In this document: piece after piece, positions 29,571 to 42,556 of the stretch
How positions within the stretch are numbered: position 1 is the first letter of the stretch
Layout of the letters: every line of letters starts with the position of its first letter
From: Pyrenopolyporus hunteri
Taxonomy: Eukaryota; Ascomycota; Sordariomycetes; Xylariales; Hypoxylaceae
DNA length: 64,000 bases
Assembly (NCBI GenBank): GCA_902806595.1
Contig: CADCXC010000010.1
Coordinates: 1,240,001-1,304,000 of the forward strand
Direction of reading: 5' to 3'
The notes under the pieces: generated by a model
The model's input: the letters and a program-made list of their open reading frames with translations, nothing else
The model's database searches: none
What the model was told of the DNA's origin: nothing
Program-made: the position numbers and the translations under genes

Positions 29571-30851
29571 TTACGTCTCCTTAGGGATTTTTCCTGGTTT
29601 ATTAGAGAGTAGCCAGGGCCGTCTGTCCCAGAAGTCGTCTTTTATAATGTCTACGTGATCGACCAACACCTTCGCCTTCGCCCGTCGCTTTTTGTCGTTT
29701 GCATCCTGTGTCTTCGATTGTTGCACAGCTGCCGCCAGCTCATCGGCCTCTTTGGCCACGTCCTGATTACCTGGCTCAACGAGTTCGTACTGGTCATCGT
29801 TAGCAACGGGGCTAAATTACATGAAAACTTAAATGCCTTGGAGGAACAGTACTGACGCCTCGATATATCACGCTGCCTTTTTTGAAGATCTCAGGTTCGT
29901 TGTTGTAGTTGATTTTGAATTTCGAGAACAAGATCTCGTGCTTATCGGCGGCGAGGGTACCCTACGTACCGCGGAGTTAGGTTGGTTCGTCTGCGAGGAG
30001 AAAGTCAACTCACGGATAGGAATTTCTCGGCGTCCTTGGCGTCCATCCCCCCTAGCTGGACGAGCGACCAGAACGTGGTGTTATACAGATTGTTAATATG
30101 GCCTAGTTTCTTGTTAGTATCCCTGATTTGGCAGTGCGCTGGATGACGGACTCACAGTCTACCTGGCGCCAACTCATGTAGTCGCGAAGATTCTGTACGC
30201 TCGGGTAGCAAACGGCTCGGCCGTCGAAGCTAGGTAAAGGGGGTGATAGCGGCGTATCGGGGAAGTATGTCGGCCATAGATGGATATAGTATGCGGTAAA
30301 TGTTGAAACGATCGTAGAAACTATTTTGCTATATATTTCGATTAGGCGAATCCGGATGATATAACCTCTCGGGCCGCTTACCTTGCTCTCCTCTCAAATA
30401 AGGCGCATGTCTTGTGAAAAACAAAACTAGCAAGATTTAGCATCGGCTACCATCTCACTGTGCAGTTCAACTTGATGATACCTATATTCGTCGCTAACAC
30501 CGTAGGCGATAGTGATATCCTGAATTTCAGTTACGACAACCTTGGCGGCGGCGTTCATCAGGTCAAGAGCTCTACGATCATTCGGCTTCTCGAAATTATA
30601 TTTGGCACATAGTCTATCTCAGGAAGACGAATCAGAACTAAACGGAACCGAAGAAATAAAAATAAAAATCAATACAATATATCTGGGAGTATTACTTTGT
30701 GAAGCCCCTGCCGTCTATTCTCACTACGATCCATGTATTCGGTAGTAGATTGTCGATTTGCTCGAACTGTTTAACATATTCAAATCTGATATCGAACTGT
30801 TAGGTACGAGACATCTAGAATCGGGAGAACAGCCTGCCTTGAATTAGCCAT
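29571..30851 (-). CDS. THG1: tRNA(His) guanylyltransferase THG1 (eight exons)
   Basis: Adds the extra G at position -1 of tRNA-His, needed for recognition by histidyl-tRNA synthetase. Exons on minus: 30851-30838, 30785-30696, 30613-30482, 30426-30382, 30328-30156, 30102-30014, 29961-29857 and 29789-29571, total 288 residues, the usual length. The joined protein shows MANSRFEYVKQFEQ, TWIVVRIDGRGF (metal-binding Asp), KYNFEKPNDRRALDLMNAAA, ITIAYGVSDEYSFVF (second metal Asp), FERRASKIVSTIVSTFTAYY, LPSFDGRAVCYPS, NLRDYMSWRQVDCHINNLYN and the tail HVDIIKDDFWDRRPW. Every junction restores conserved residues. Introns are 52-82 nt, most with CTAAC or CTAAT branch sites. Intron 1 starts with GC, not GT (AAG|GCAGGC), but has CCTAACAG and ATATCAG at its 3' end. 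The first exon is only 14 nt. The gene is divergent from SWD1. Confidence 0.93.
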
Positions 30852-31392
30852 TGGAGTGGCCCTCTCGCATATAAAATAGATAGTATGGTAACGGGATAGA
30901 ATAGTGACGGTCAGTCATTTAGGGGGTCTTGACTAGGATGATTCCATCAGTAGGTAAAGTCAGAGGAATTTATATTCATGGGCATGTATATGAGTTTTTA
31001 GGGCTGCTGGGTTAGAACGTAGGCCCTGTTTTCGCTATAAACGCCTCTTACTGTTAGTGCTGAGTCATTCTTTGGGGGTGTGGGTGAGGCCAAAGTGACC
31101 ACATAGTGGGGCTCTTAGCGGGAAGTCCCTGTCGGGGATCCCTGCGCGTTACCTGCATGAGCTACAAGGCTGCGAAGGGCACCTTCCGCGTTCCTCTGCT
31201 GCAAGCTCGATGGGAAGCCGAGTCTGAAAAAGATTAACTCAATGCAATTGCAGAGTCAACTTATACCCAAGTACATGTACCTGATGCCCATTCGAAAAGC
31301 TGCATCTGCAAGTCTCACTGGATAAAAACAAACAACAAGTTGCAGACAATCGGACATTCCCTTCCCGAGCCGCAAAATATGAACCCGCCGAC
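30852..31392. promoter_or_regulatory. Divergent promoter THG1/SWD1
   Basis: 541 bp separate the two start codons, so both promoters must lie here. No clear TATA box or named binding site was recognised with confidence. The last ~80 bp before SWD1 is A- and C-rich leader. Confidence 0.5.
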
Positions 31393-32881
31393 ATGAACCT
31401 GCTCCTTTCCGACGACTACCTGCTCCAGGACTATCCTGAGAACATCACTAACACAATCCGGTCCGGCCATACGACATGCCTACGCTTCAATCGCAGAGGC
31501 GATTACCTGGCCTCGGGCCGCGTCGACGGCACCGTCGTCGTTTGGGACCTCGAGACGATGGGTGTTGCGAGGAAGTTAAGAGGCCATAGAGCGGCGATAA
31601 CTTCACTCAGTTGGTCTAGGTGTGGACGGTATTTGCTGTCTGCCTGCCAGGGCTGGAGGGCTGTCCTTTGGGATCTGCAAGATGGTACGAGATACCGAGA
31701 AGTGCGTTTCCGCGCGCCGATATACACGGCGGATTTACATCCTTGGAACCAGTAAGTACCCGTTTCTCAGCACTACGGCGCAATCTCCAGCGTCAATTAA
31801 CCTTGCTATCCTATGTAGTAATATGTTTGTGGCATCCATCTTCGACGAAGCTCCCTCTCTCGTCGATATGACCGGTCCTAGCGACGTTAAACATACCCTC
31901 CCCTCCGCGCCGAAACGTACCAACACCGACGCAGATGCGGCGACGAAGGAGAAGCAAGCAAAGGAGGACGCAAAGCAGATGACTACCGCGACTGTGTGGA
32001 CAGCGACCGGGGACCATATCCTCGCAGGCACGAACAAGGGCCGCTTCAATATTATAGACGCCAACACACGCGAAATCATATGGTCGGAGAAGATATGTAG
32101 TTCTGTGGTGACTACGTTACGACTCACTGGATCCGGCCGTGAACTATTGGTTAATTCCCAAGATCGCATCATTAGGACCTTCCACCTACCAAATCTCTCG
32201 GCGGAAGACCTCGACCCCGATACAATACAGATGCCTCTTGAACACAAATTTCAAGATGTGGTTAATAGACTTTCCTGGAATCATGTTACATTCAGTGCCA
32301 CCGGTGAATACGTAGCAGCATCTACATATAACAATCACGAGTTATATATATGGGAGCGGAATCACGGCAGTTTGGTACGAATGCTGGAGGGGCCTAAGGA
32401 GGAGCAGGGCGTTATCGAGTGGCATCCCCACAGAGCTGTACTGGCCGCCTGCGGGCTCGAGACCGGTCGCATCTACATCTGGTCTGTGACCACGCCCCAG
32501 CGCTGGTCGGCGTTGGCACCGGACTTCGTCGAGGTGGAGGAGAACGTGGAATACATAGAGAGGGAGGACGAGTTTGACATCCACCCGCAAGAGGAGATTA
32601 ACAAGCGTCGGCTGGATAGGGAGGACGAGGATATCGACGTCTTGACATCGGGCCCGGGTAAAGGGTACGACGATGAGATTGACGGATCAGGGTTTCGGAT
32701 GCCTGTCTTATTTAACCTTGGCGAGAGCGATAGCGAGGAGGAGTTCATTACCGTATCTACGGGAACGGTGCGCCGAAGAAGCCTAGGTGAGGCACAAGAG
32801 GGCGAGGCCCCTGATGAAGAAAAGGCGGCTGGGGGCAAGAAGACAGTCGCCGCGAAGGGCACAAGGGGCAGGAAGAAATAG
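31393..32881 (+). CDS. SWD1: COMPASS complex subunit SWD1 (RbBP5 homologue), WD40 protein
   Basis: Exons 31393-31751 and 31819-32881 encode 473 residues. The 67 nt intron has donor GTAAGT and acceptor CTATGTAG; splicing joins ADLHPWN to HNMFVASIFDEAPSLVD. SWD1/RbBP5 is a WD40 core subunit of the Set1/COMPASS H3K4 methyltransferase. The N-terminus (LLSDDYLLQDYPENI, SGHTTCLRFNRRGDYLASG, DGTVVVWDLETMG, RGHRAAITSLSWS) is highly characteristic of the family. Later blades include GWRAVLWDLQDG, ASTYNNHELYIWE and GRIYIWSVTTPQRWSALAPDFVEVEENVEYIERE, the RbBP5-specific segment after the propeller. An acidic then basic tail closes the protein. The gene is intact and of usual length. Confidence 0.94.
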
Positions 32882-34460
32882 CGTGAATAATACATGGCTA
32901 GGTACCTAATGGGTAATAGCTATATCTAATGATACGTAACGATATAGAGAGTCAATGCCTATCGTAAACCTCGTTGCGATTCTGTTTGCTTTCTATATGA
33001 ATGTTCATCGATTCGGATTCACTCTAGGTGCGTCACTCGCGGTTTGAATGGGTAGCTTAAACGGGTTTGAACGTTTGAACGGGATGATGTTACGCGACGT
33101 GTCGATCAGCTAGCGGCATGTACAGGGATACTTTGCTGATCCATTGCCATTGGTCCCGTAAATCAACGATGTATTGATGTACCTTTTGAGATAAAATCTT
33201 AGGTACACATGTATACATAGGTACCTACCTACCTACCCACGCAGTCACTGCCTACCTACCTAGGTACTTGTAGTTGCCTCGCTACCTCCTCCGATTGACT
33301 CATTCATTAAGGGTGAGGGGTACCAGCGTTGCTTGTCGTACCTACTAAAAGCTCACGGACGGGTCTTTGCGTAGGTACCGACCTAAACTGTACGCAGTTG
33401 GTAAATGTCAAAGTTTGGTTACGTAAGGTAACCGCCTTTTAAACCTCAACAGCGGCAGTCACTTCCAGAGGGAGGTGCGAGCAAGTACCAGGAGGGGTAT
33501 TCTAAAAACTTCAACTGGACCAAAGACTCTGCCTAGGACTTCCACTCCTACAACAACAATCTGCACCAGAGTCGGGTCAGATCAACTCGCCCCCCCTGGT
33601 TGTCCTACACCTTACCCGTGCAGAGAGTTCTTACGTGGGGAGGTATTCACCTGTACTAGGTTGGTGGTGAATTTCTCTTACTCGACATACCCTTGCGCAT
33701 CATACCTTTTTTTTTTATCCTTTTTTCCCTTTCTTTTTTTTCTGATTGGCCAGATACCGCCTACTCGTCGCGTACTGCAAGGGTACATACCTAGGTACCT
33801 TTTACAGTGCAAGTTCAATCAGGCCCTGCCATCAGCCGCATGGAGAAATTTGCGTCCGAGGACCCAGTATTCCTAATCCGGCTTAGCGCAACTTTCGTGG
33901 CGGCTTCTGCCTCACTTATTCCTTAGTCCTCTCAACTCCTTCCAAGAAAGGCTTCTCCCAATCCACAACAACAATCTCACGATTGACGAAGCATCACGAC
34001 GCGCTCCGGATATCGCATCAACCCCCATCCTGCGACTATCCGACATTGCCTATTGCATTAGTGCAGTGTTTCCCCTTATCATCGCGATTATTTTGACGTG
34101 TGCGCGCACCCGGGGAACGGTTCTAATCGTGTTCCTCAGGCCTCTGGCCTGGTTGGAAACCCTCCTCCGGCATCATTCTTTCTGCCTCTATTGACTGGCA
34201 TTCTCATCATCTCTTTCGCCGCTGGTCGTTTACAGCTCATTTTCCGACCAGCAACCTCATCACCCCACCTTACGAGTCACGATCCGACAGAATAATACAC
34301 CTCACTTAATTTTTTTTTTTTTTTTTTACCTTACCCTCATTTCGTCCGCACCTCTTTCAATCTCGCGCGTCTAATTAGATCGGCGCTACAACGCGAATCA
34401 TCAAAATAACCATCACTTTACGAACCCGATTAGCATAATATCCGATCCGAATCAATCAGC
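32882..34460. promoter_or_regulatory. SWD1 3' end and RPB1 promoter region
   Basis: 1.58 kb without a gene. It holds TACCTA tracts (33218-33269 and near 33790-33800), two pyrimidine runs (about 33705-33742, and T18 at 34310-34327) and a pyrimidine-rich leader before RPB1. T and CT tracts upstream of strongly expressed fungal genes are common; the T18 run sits 133 bp before the RPB1 ATG and may help exclude nucleosomes (inference). Confidence 0.5.
33218..33269. repeat. TAGGTA/TACCTA tract
   Basis: ATAGGTACCTACCTACCTACC, then a short break and CCTACCTACCTAGGTA. Same family as the tracts at 12824, 16480-16730, 22482, 46412, 50322 and others. Confidence 0.8.
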
Positions 34461-37400
34461 ATGGCGAACCTTCATTTCGCGCACTCCGATGCGCCCCTCA
34501 AAGAGATAAAGGAGATTCAGTTCAGTCTCCTTTCTCCCGAGGAAATAAAAGGTGCCAGCGTGGCGGCAATTCTATACCCCGAAACCATGGACGAGACTCG
34601 AACGAAGCCCCGTACCAATGGACTGAACGACCCCCGTCTCGGATCCGTAGATCGACAATTCAAATGTGCCACTTGCCTTGAGTCTATGAACGAATGCAAT
34701 GGCCATTTTGGACATATCGAACTGGCGACCGCCGTCTACCATCCGGGTTACATAAAGAAGGTGAAGAAGATACTTGAGATGGTCTGCCCGTATTGTAGTA
34801 AAATACTGGAGGACAGAGTCAGTATCTTCTTTTTTCCTGATTAATTTGAATCTCGTTGATGCTGACCCCCATTAGAGCAACCCGGAATTTCAGGCTGCGA
34901 TGAACATCCGAGACCCCAAGAAACGCTTTCAAGCTGTTTGGGTCATCTGCAAGAACAAAAAGATATGCAGCAACGACGTGCCCAAGGACGAGGACAAGGA
35001 ATATGAGCCGGGCAGCAAACCCAAGTCAGAAGGCCACGGTGGTTGTGGTAGTCTTCATCCCGCAATCCGCCACACCGCCCTCCAACTATGGGCCCACCAA
35101 AAGACTGTCAACGAAGAGGGTGTCAAAGGTAGCGAGAAGAAGGAACTTAAAGCTCCGGAGGTCCTCAACATCTTGAAACGCATCTCTGACGATGACCTTC
35201 GGGACATGGGGTTGAACATAGAGTATGCTCGACCGGAAAACATGATCCTCACGGTCCTGCCCGTCCCGCCGCCTCCGGTTCGGCCTAGCATTTCCATGGA
35301 TGGCACTGGTCAAGGCCTCAGAAACGAGGACGACTTGACTTACAAATTGGGTGATATCATCCGCGCAAACAGCAATGTCCGGCAGGCAATTCAGACCGCC
35401 GCACCCGCTCACATCCTTGAAGAGTTCCAGCAGCTCCTCCAATATCATGTGGCCACAATGATGGACAATGATATTGCTGGTCAGCCTCAGGCACTCCAGA
35501 AGAGCGGTCGTCCGGTGAAGTCCATCCGAGCGCGTCTAAAGGGAAAGGAGGGTAGGCTGCGTGGTAACTTGATGGGCAAGCGTGTTGATTTCTCGGCTCG
35601 TACCGTCATCACTGGTGATGCCAACATTTCTCTTGATGAAGTCGGTGTCCCTAAGAGCATAGCGCGAACCCTGACATATCCCGAGACGGTCACGCCGTAC
35701 AATATCTCTCGTCTTCATAAGCTTGTTCAGAATGGACCTAACGAACACCCTGGTGCCAAGTATGTTGTCCGAACTGACGGTTCAAGAATCGACCTCCGAC
35801 ATCACAAGCGCGCCGGTCAGATAAATCTCGAGTATGGTTGGAAGGTCGAACGCCACCTTCAGGACGGTGATTATATCATCTTCAACCGTCAGCCGTCGCT
35901 CCACAAGGAGTCTATGATGGGCCATAGAGTCAAGGTCATGCCATACTCTACTTTCCGTCTTAACCTCTCTGTTACCTCTCCGTACAACGCCGATTTTGAT
36001 GGTGATGAGATGAATCTTCACGTGCCACAAACCGAGGAAACGCGGGCCGAAATTCGCGAGCTCTGTATGGTCCCTCTCAACATTGTTTCACCCCAACGCA
36101 ATGGACCGTTGATGGGTATCGTTCAGGACACTCTAGCAGGTGTATACAAGATGTGTCGTCGAGACGTCTTTTTGACGAAGGAACAGGTGTACAACATTAT
36201 GTTGTGGGTTCCTGATTGGGATGGTATTATCCCTCAACCGGCCATTATTAGGCCAAGACCTCGTTGGACGGGAAAGCAGATCGTTAGCATGATCATTCCG
36301 AAGGAGATCAGTCTCTACACAAAGCCACAAAGCGGCCCATGGCTCCCGCTGGTGGATGATGGCCTACTCGTCCAGTCTGGACAATTACTATTTGGCCTCC
36401 TCACGAAGAAGAACGTCGGTGCCGCTAGCGGCGGTATTGTTCATCTTTGTTATAATGAGCTTGGTCCCGAGGGCGCGATGGCTTTTCTTAACGGGTGCCA
36501 ACGCGTTGTCAACTACTGGCTCTTCCATAACGGCCATAGTATCGGTATCGGTGATACGATCCCGGACAAGGCGACTATCGAGAAGGTCCAGGTTCACATT
36601 GATGAGTCGAAGGCCGAGGTCGCCAAGCTTACTGCGCAAGCCACGGCGAACGAGTTAGAAGCTCTTCCGGGTATGAACGTTCGAGAGACGTTCGAGAGCA
36701 AGGTCTCCAAGGCCCTTAACTCGGCCCGTGACAAGGCGGGTACGACAACGGAGAACAGTCTCAAGGACATCAACAACGCTGTTGTCATGGCCCGTTCCGG
36801 TTCGAAGGGTTCCTCTATCAATATTTCCCAAATGACCGCCCTTGTCGGTCAGCAAATCGTCGAAGGCAAGCGTATCCCCTTCGGTTTCAAATATCGGACG
36901 TTGCCCCACTTCACCAAGGACGATTACTCACCCGAAGCGCGTGGATTCGTCGAGAACTCGTACCTCCGTGGCCTGACTCCTTCAGAATTCTTCTTCCACG
37001 CTATGGCTGGACGTGAGGGTCTCATCGATACAGCTGTCAAAACAGCCGAAACCGGTTACATTCAGCGTCGTCTTGTCAAAGCTCTTGAAGACGTGTCTGC
37101 CCGATACGATGGTACGGTTCGCAATTCTCTTGGAGATATTATCCAATTCGTCTATGGTGAGGACGGTCTTGATGCTATGTACATTGAGAAACAGCCCATG
37201 GATCACTGGGTCTTACGGGACGCCGACTTTGAAGATCGGTATCGGATCGACGTGATGGAGGGTCTCCGTCCGCGCGTGCTTGACGCGTTAGAATACGGAC
37301 AAGATCTTGTCGGCGATGCGCAAGTGCAAGAGCTCCTGGATATGGAGTGGGAAGCCATCTGCAAGGACCGCGAATTCCTTCGAGATTTAAAGAAAAGCTC

Positions 37401-39869
37401 CGAGAAGCTCGAGGAAATGTTCCAGCTTCCGCTGAATGTTGGCCGGCTTATCGAGTCATCTAAGAAGCTCCTGAAAGTAGATGATGCGAGACGAAGCAAC
37501 CTCTCCCCTCAAGACGTCATTCCTGCTGTGAGGGATCTCCTGGAGAGGATGGTTATGGTCCGTGGAACCGACGATGTATCCAGGGAAGCCAATGACAACG
37601 CCACCAAGCTTTTCAAGGCTCTGCTCCGCTCGCGATTGGCGTTCAAGCGCCTTGCGGTCTTCCACCGCTTGGACAAGCTAGCTTTCCGGCACGTTATGGG
37701 CGAGCTAGAAAACCGATGGTCTAGGTCAATGGTCAGTCCCGGCGAAATGGTTGGTGTACTGGCCGCACAGTCGATCGGTGAGCCCGCCACACAAATGACG
37801 CTCAATACTTTCCACTTCACTGGTATTTCTTCAAAGAACGTCACACTAGGTGTCCCTCGTTTGAAGGAGATTCTTAATGTCGCCAGTAATATCAAGACAC
37901 CCTCGATGATGGTGTACTTGGACGGCTCTACTTCGCAAGAACACGCGAAGAAACTCCGAAGCGCGGTGGAGCATACCAATCTGCGCTCAGTGACGGCAAT
38001 GACCGAGATCTACTACGACCCAGACATCGAGTCGACACAGATCGAGGCTGATCAGGATTTCGTCCAGTCATTCTTCATGCTACCTGATGACAGTCAGCCC
38101 CCTATTGATAGGCAGTCGCGATGGCTGCTTCGTTTCGTCCTAGACCGACAGAAGATGCTTGATAAGGGCCTGACGGTCGAAGACGTGGCCATACGTCTCA
38201 AGGAGGAATATACAACTGATTTAGCCGTCATCTGCAGCGATAACAACGCTGATTTCCAGGTCATCCGTATCCGTCCGATGCCCGAAGACAAAAATGATCC
38301 CGACAAGGCTATTGAGGACGATGTAATGCTCAAGCGTCTAAGCGAGCATCTTCTGGAGAACCTAACTCTGCGAGGAATTAAGGGCATTGAGCGAGCCTTC
38401 TTAAACAAGGGTACCAAGGTCGCCATTGACAAGAGCGGCGCAATGATTCAATCGAAAGATAACCCCCTCTGCGAGGAATGGTATCTTGATACTCAAGGCA
38501 CGGCTCTACGAGAAGTCCTCTCGGTACCTGGAGTAGACGCCAAGCGTACCATTACCAACGACCTGTGGCAGACCGTCGATGTGTTCGGAATCGAAGCCGC
38601 GCGACTTGCACTTCTCAACGAGTTGAGAAGAGTATTGGCTTTTGATGGTTCCTACGTCAACGAGCGCCATCTTTCTCTACTTGTCGATGTCATGACGTAT
38701 AGAGGCAGCATTGCTGCCGTTACTCGTCACGGTATCAACAGAGCTGATACTGGTGCATTGATGAGATGTTCTTTCGAGGAGACGGTCGAGATTCTCTTGG
38801 AAGCCGCCGCTATGGGCGAGGTCGACGATTGCAGAGGCATCTCGCAAAACGTTATGCTTGGGCAGCTTGCTCCTATGGGGACGGGCCATCTTGACGTGTT
38901 TTTGGATCCTAAGATGCTCGAAACAGTCATTTCGGATAACTCTAGGATGGGTCTGATGCCTGGTATGACCGTCAAGGGAAGCTCCTTGGAAGGTGCAGCA
39001 ACGCCGTACGACACGGGATCGCCGATGGCCGATTCTGGCTACGGAATGTCCCTTGCGTCCCCGTCCATGGGCATGGGTAATTTCTCACCGATCGTTGGAG
39101 CCGGCTCCGACTCGCCTTCAGGCTTTGGAACCGAATACGGAGGCTTTGGCAGCGCTAGCCCATACGGAGGACGGAGCCCTGGGGCGACGAGCCCATTCTC
39201 TGGCGGCGCTTCCCCTTCGTCGCCCTTCAGCAGCTATGGCGGAGGATATTCGCCTACATCACCTAACGCCAACTATTCACCCACGTCCCCCATGGTTGGA
39301 AACCGTTTTGACAGCTCGCCGCGCTTCAGCCCCTCGTCGCCATCTTTCTCTCCGAGTTCGCCTCAGTTCAGAGGTACTAGCCCGTCTAGCCCTAGTTACA
39401 GTCCGACGTCTCCGATCTATTCGCCAACGTCCCCTACGTCGCCAAGGCACTATTCTCCCTCGTCGCCTAATATGAACTCCCCTACGTCGCCGAGTTACTC
39501 CCCGACAAGTCCTGTGTACAGCCCGACATCTCCTCACCATGCGGGTGCTACCTCGCCTTCCTATTCTCCCGTCTCACCGATGTACTCGCCTACCTCACCG
39601 ACGGGATACTCTCCAACGAGCCCGCACTACAGGGCTCCGGGGGCACAACAATCCCCGACGAGCCCCTCATACTCGCCCACGGTTCGTCCCCAGCCCAATG
39701 ACATATTTAATGTTATACTAACGTTGAACCAGTCCCCCCAGTACTCTCCGAAGACGCCCGGCCCTGGTGGCAATACTAGCCCTAAGTTGTACGTTTCCCA
39801 TACCTTTGCGGATCTATAACGTTACTAACCAAGATCAACAGCTCTCCTACTTCTCCGAAGAACGATTAG
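34461..39869 (+). CDS. RPB1: RNA polymerase II largest subunit RPB1
   Basis: Exons 34461-34817, 34876-39681, 39733-39788 and 39842-39869 encode 1748 residues, the normal size. RPB1 forms the clamp and half of the catalytic cleft of RNA polymerase II. Visible landmarks: clamp zinc ligands C69, C72, C79 and H82 (CATCLESMNECNGHFGH), a second zinc site near C112 and C115, lid/rudder-region RLKGKEGRLRGNLMGKRVDFSART, the catalytic triad in YNADFDGDEMNLH (about 490), the bridge-helix region RGFVENSYLRGLTPSEFFFHAMAGREG, and trigger loop GEPATQMTLNTFHFTG. The C-terminal domain starts near 1480 with degenerate YSPTSPx heptads and ends SPKFSPTSPKND after the last splice. Intron 2 (39682-39732) is 51 nt, TACTAAC branch, in frame with no stop. 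Intron 3 has GTACGT and TTACTAAC...CAACAG. Confidence 0.97.
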
Positions 39870-42556
39870 TGCACTCATGCATAATTTACACCCACGGCGT
39901 CCTGGGTCTCCGTTACACACTTGCATATATCTTGGGGGTTTTCATTCGCTTCTACTTTTCCCGTTTCGGTAGCTTCCTACTGGGAACCTAATGCATGATA
40001 GAGGAAAGACAATTTCCTTCTGGCATTCACATCAAGACTTAGAAAATAAAAGTCACTATTCAAAAAGCAAAAAAATGATTTCTAGGTAGGAAGGGAAGAA
40101 TGATCATTCTTCTCTAGTCTACGCTGTACACTAGCAAGGGAGGAGAAAGAGACATGCTTTGGCTTTTGGTCGCTTAGTTTTTCCCTGCGAGAGGCAAATG
40201 ACAGGCGGCAGATTGACTTTTTTCGCCATATCAATCGAGTTTTACTATAAGGTCGTCATGGAAGGGGTAAAACGACGACGACGAGACGAAGAGATACGCG
40301 GGCGGTTTTGGCAGGCAAAGTAAGCAGCAGATAGGCAATTAGCATCCCATACTACTATAGTGAATGCGAGGCCTCTATTGATACCTACCTACCTCTCTAC
40401 CTAGGTAAATACAACGTTTCCTAGGAATGGAAGGAATATGGCACATAGCCCTAATGGTGGGAACTTTATTGTTTTCCCTTTCCGGTCTCATGGGAGCGTT
40501 ATGGGTCGATCCGGCAGACCATGCTTCTTCCGCGGCTTCTACGGCTTTAAGCTCGCTAGCCAGGTAGGCTACTCGCGACGCACCCGACGTACCTGGGGTG
40601 ACGATAAATTGAGTGAATAAAGGAATGAATGTTACTATACCGACGTCAAGACTACCTTAGATAGGTACCTACTTTACCTGCACTACCTACATTATAATAT
40701 AATATTACCAACGTAGAGGCATTGCTATAATACAAGCAATTATAACATTTTGAAATGAACGGCGGCGCGGGTGCAAAAGGCCATTTTACCTTGTATCGGC
40801 AGATTTTTTTTTTTTTTTCCCTTGCTTTTGTTTTATTTATTCAGCACCCGGGGTAGGTATTATAATGATCGCTATAGCTTATGGTTATAAGTGTGCTTAC
40901 CTTCGTAAAGGACAAACTAACATACCTGGATTGATTGATTGATTGATTAATTGATTGATTAATTGATTGATTGATATACCTACCAGGCATGTGTACGTAG
41001 TATATGCGGCATGTAGGTACGTATGTATGAGGTATGCATGTGGTAGCCATGGATGATGCGATCCTAACTAACAAGGTTGTATTCCGAGATCCACCACGTT
41101 GGCTCGGGTTCCCAATGTTTCGATGATGGGTGGTGGGAGTCGGGGGCCGGTTTCGAGTCCCGAGTGCTCCGTAAGGGGAGGAGGGTAAGCCTGGTGCGTA
41201 TGGGTAATGTATGTCGGCCTCTATGGGGAATTGGCATCCGTGCGTACACGCGTATGTGGCGTACGTTTGTATGAGCAATAAACTCTGGTCCGGTACCTGG
41301 ATCGGGTAGGTAGCCGCTGAAGAATCAATAAAGGATGGGCCGGGGGGGTTACCATGTCGATTGTCTACCAGGTAGCTATTCCCATATCCAACTTATACCG
41401 CCTCGGATTTTCGGAATTTTATTGATTTCATCGAGTTTATTGCGTTTCCTGGTAACTTTCGTCTTAGCTCGCGGTTCCGCCTCACGCCTACATACGTACA
41501 TCCCCGCCGGCAAGTTTTTTTCGGGCTCGAGAAAGAGTCTGCCGGTAACGCGCCGCAGGGAGGCCCGAGTGTGCTTAGCAGCATAGAATATAGACAGGAA
41601 AAAAAAGTACCACGTTACCTCCGAGACCGAACCCGAACCCTTACCCTTGTTTCGAGTTTCGAGTTTCGGCCACCCTTGTCCGAGGCTTTGTTCGATACGT
41701 TAGACAAGGCACTTATCTAACGAATTGGTGGCCGGCGCGCGAGTGCGTGCCTTTGTCTTACAGATCCAGATCACATGTATACCACGTGAGCACGGGAGTC
41801 ATCCGCCTCCAGTAGATAGATAGATGTAATCCGGGAGATAGATGAAACACCAAGCTTCGACGCACGGCGCTGTCTCGTTCTTAGAAGCATGGGTGAGACC
41901 CCGTTGGGGTCCGGAATCGGGTGCGATTATAGGACATTTCCCGCCCAACATTTTCCTTTAAAAAATAAATAGATAAGAATGATCGTGCTGACATAAATTG
42001 GGATCTGGGAACGGTGAGACGGGGGAGATAAGTGGCTTGGGGTTGAGGTCCCGCCAACCATACTTGTAGCGGGCTATGCGCGGTGGCTTAGTGAACGAGG
42101 CTTATTGCGCATCTGCACTATACCTTGACAGCGAATACCCACGACTAGGGCATCAGCAAGGGTTTGTCTATTAGATTGGTCGAGGTTAGTATAATTATAG
42201 AAATCATGGCCAACTCCCCACGGAAACCGGGTGTTGATGAATAAGGTGCCGAGCGGAGGTGTTCCTCATGACTTGGATAGAAATCTAAATACGAAGAGAT
42301 GCTTTTCTTAGCAGTATCGAAAAGTGTTGGCGATTATTAGATCCATTGCCTTAGGGAGTTTGGCATCTTCCACTCCTCATGCCCCGAGCGCCCCCAAGTC
42401 GATCACGCCGATTATAACCCTAACACTATTGTAATAAAATAGCGAGTTTAGAGCTGACAGTGACGTAAATTTTGGGGATAGTCGTTGTCATCTGTTCTCC
42501 TTACTATCGATAGACGCCTCGGTCGTGCAGGGGGACGTTAACCCGAATCGGGTGTC
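39870..42556. other. RPB1 3' region and gene desert
   Basis: No convincing gene. It holds the RPB1 3' end, TACCTA tracts at 40382-40408 and 40660-40690, a T15 run at 40804-40818 and a TTGA/TTAA microsatellite at 40930-40974. A 60-codon open frame at 40438-40620 has no recognised domain. The remainder is unremarkable or TA-rich. Confidence 0.5.
40930..40974. repeat. TTGA tetranucleotide microsatellite
   Basis: About eleven tandem TTGA units, two of them changed to TTAA (TTGATTGATTAATTGATTGA pattern). The regular G-to-A interruption could be C-to-T on the minus strand. Confidence 0.9.
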
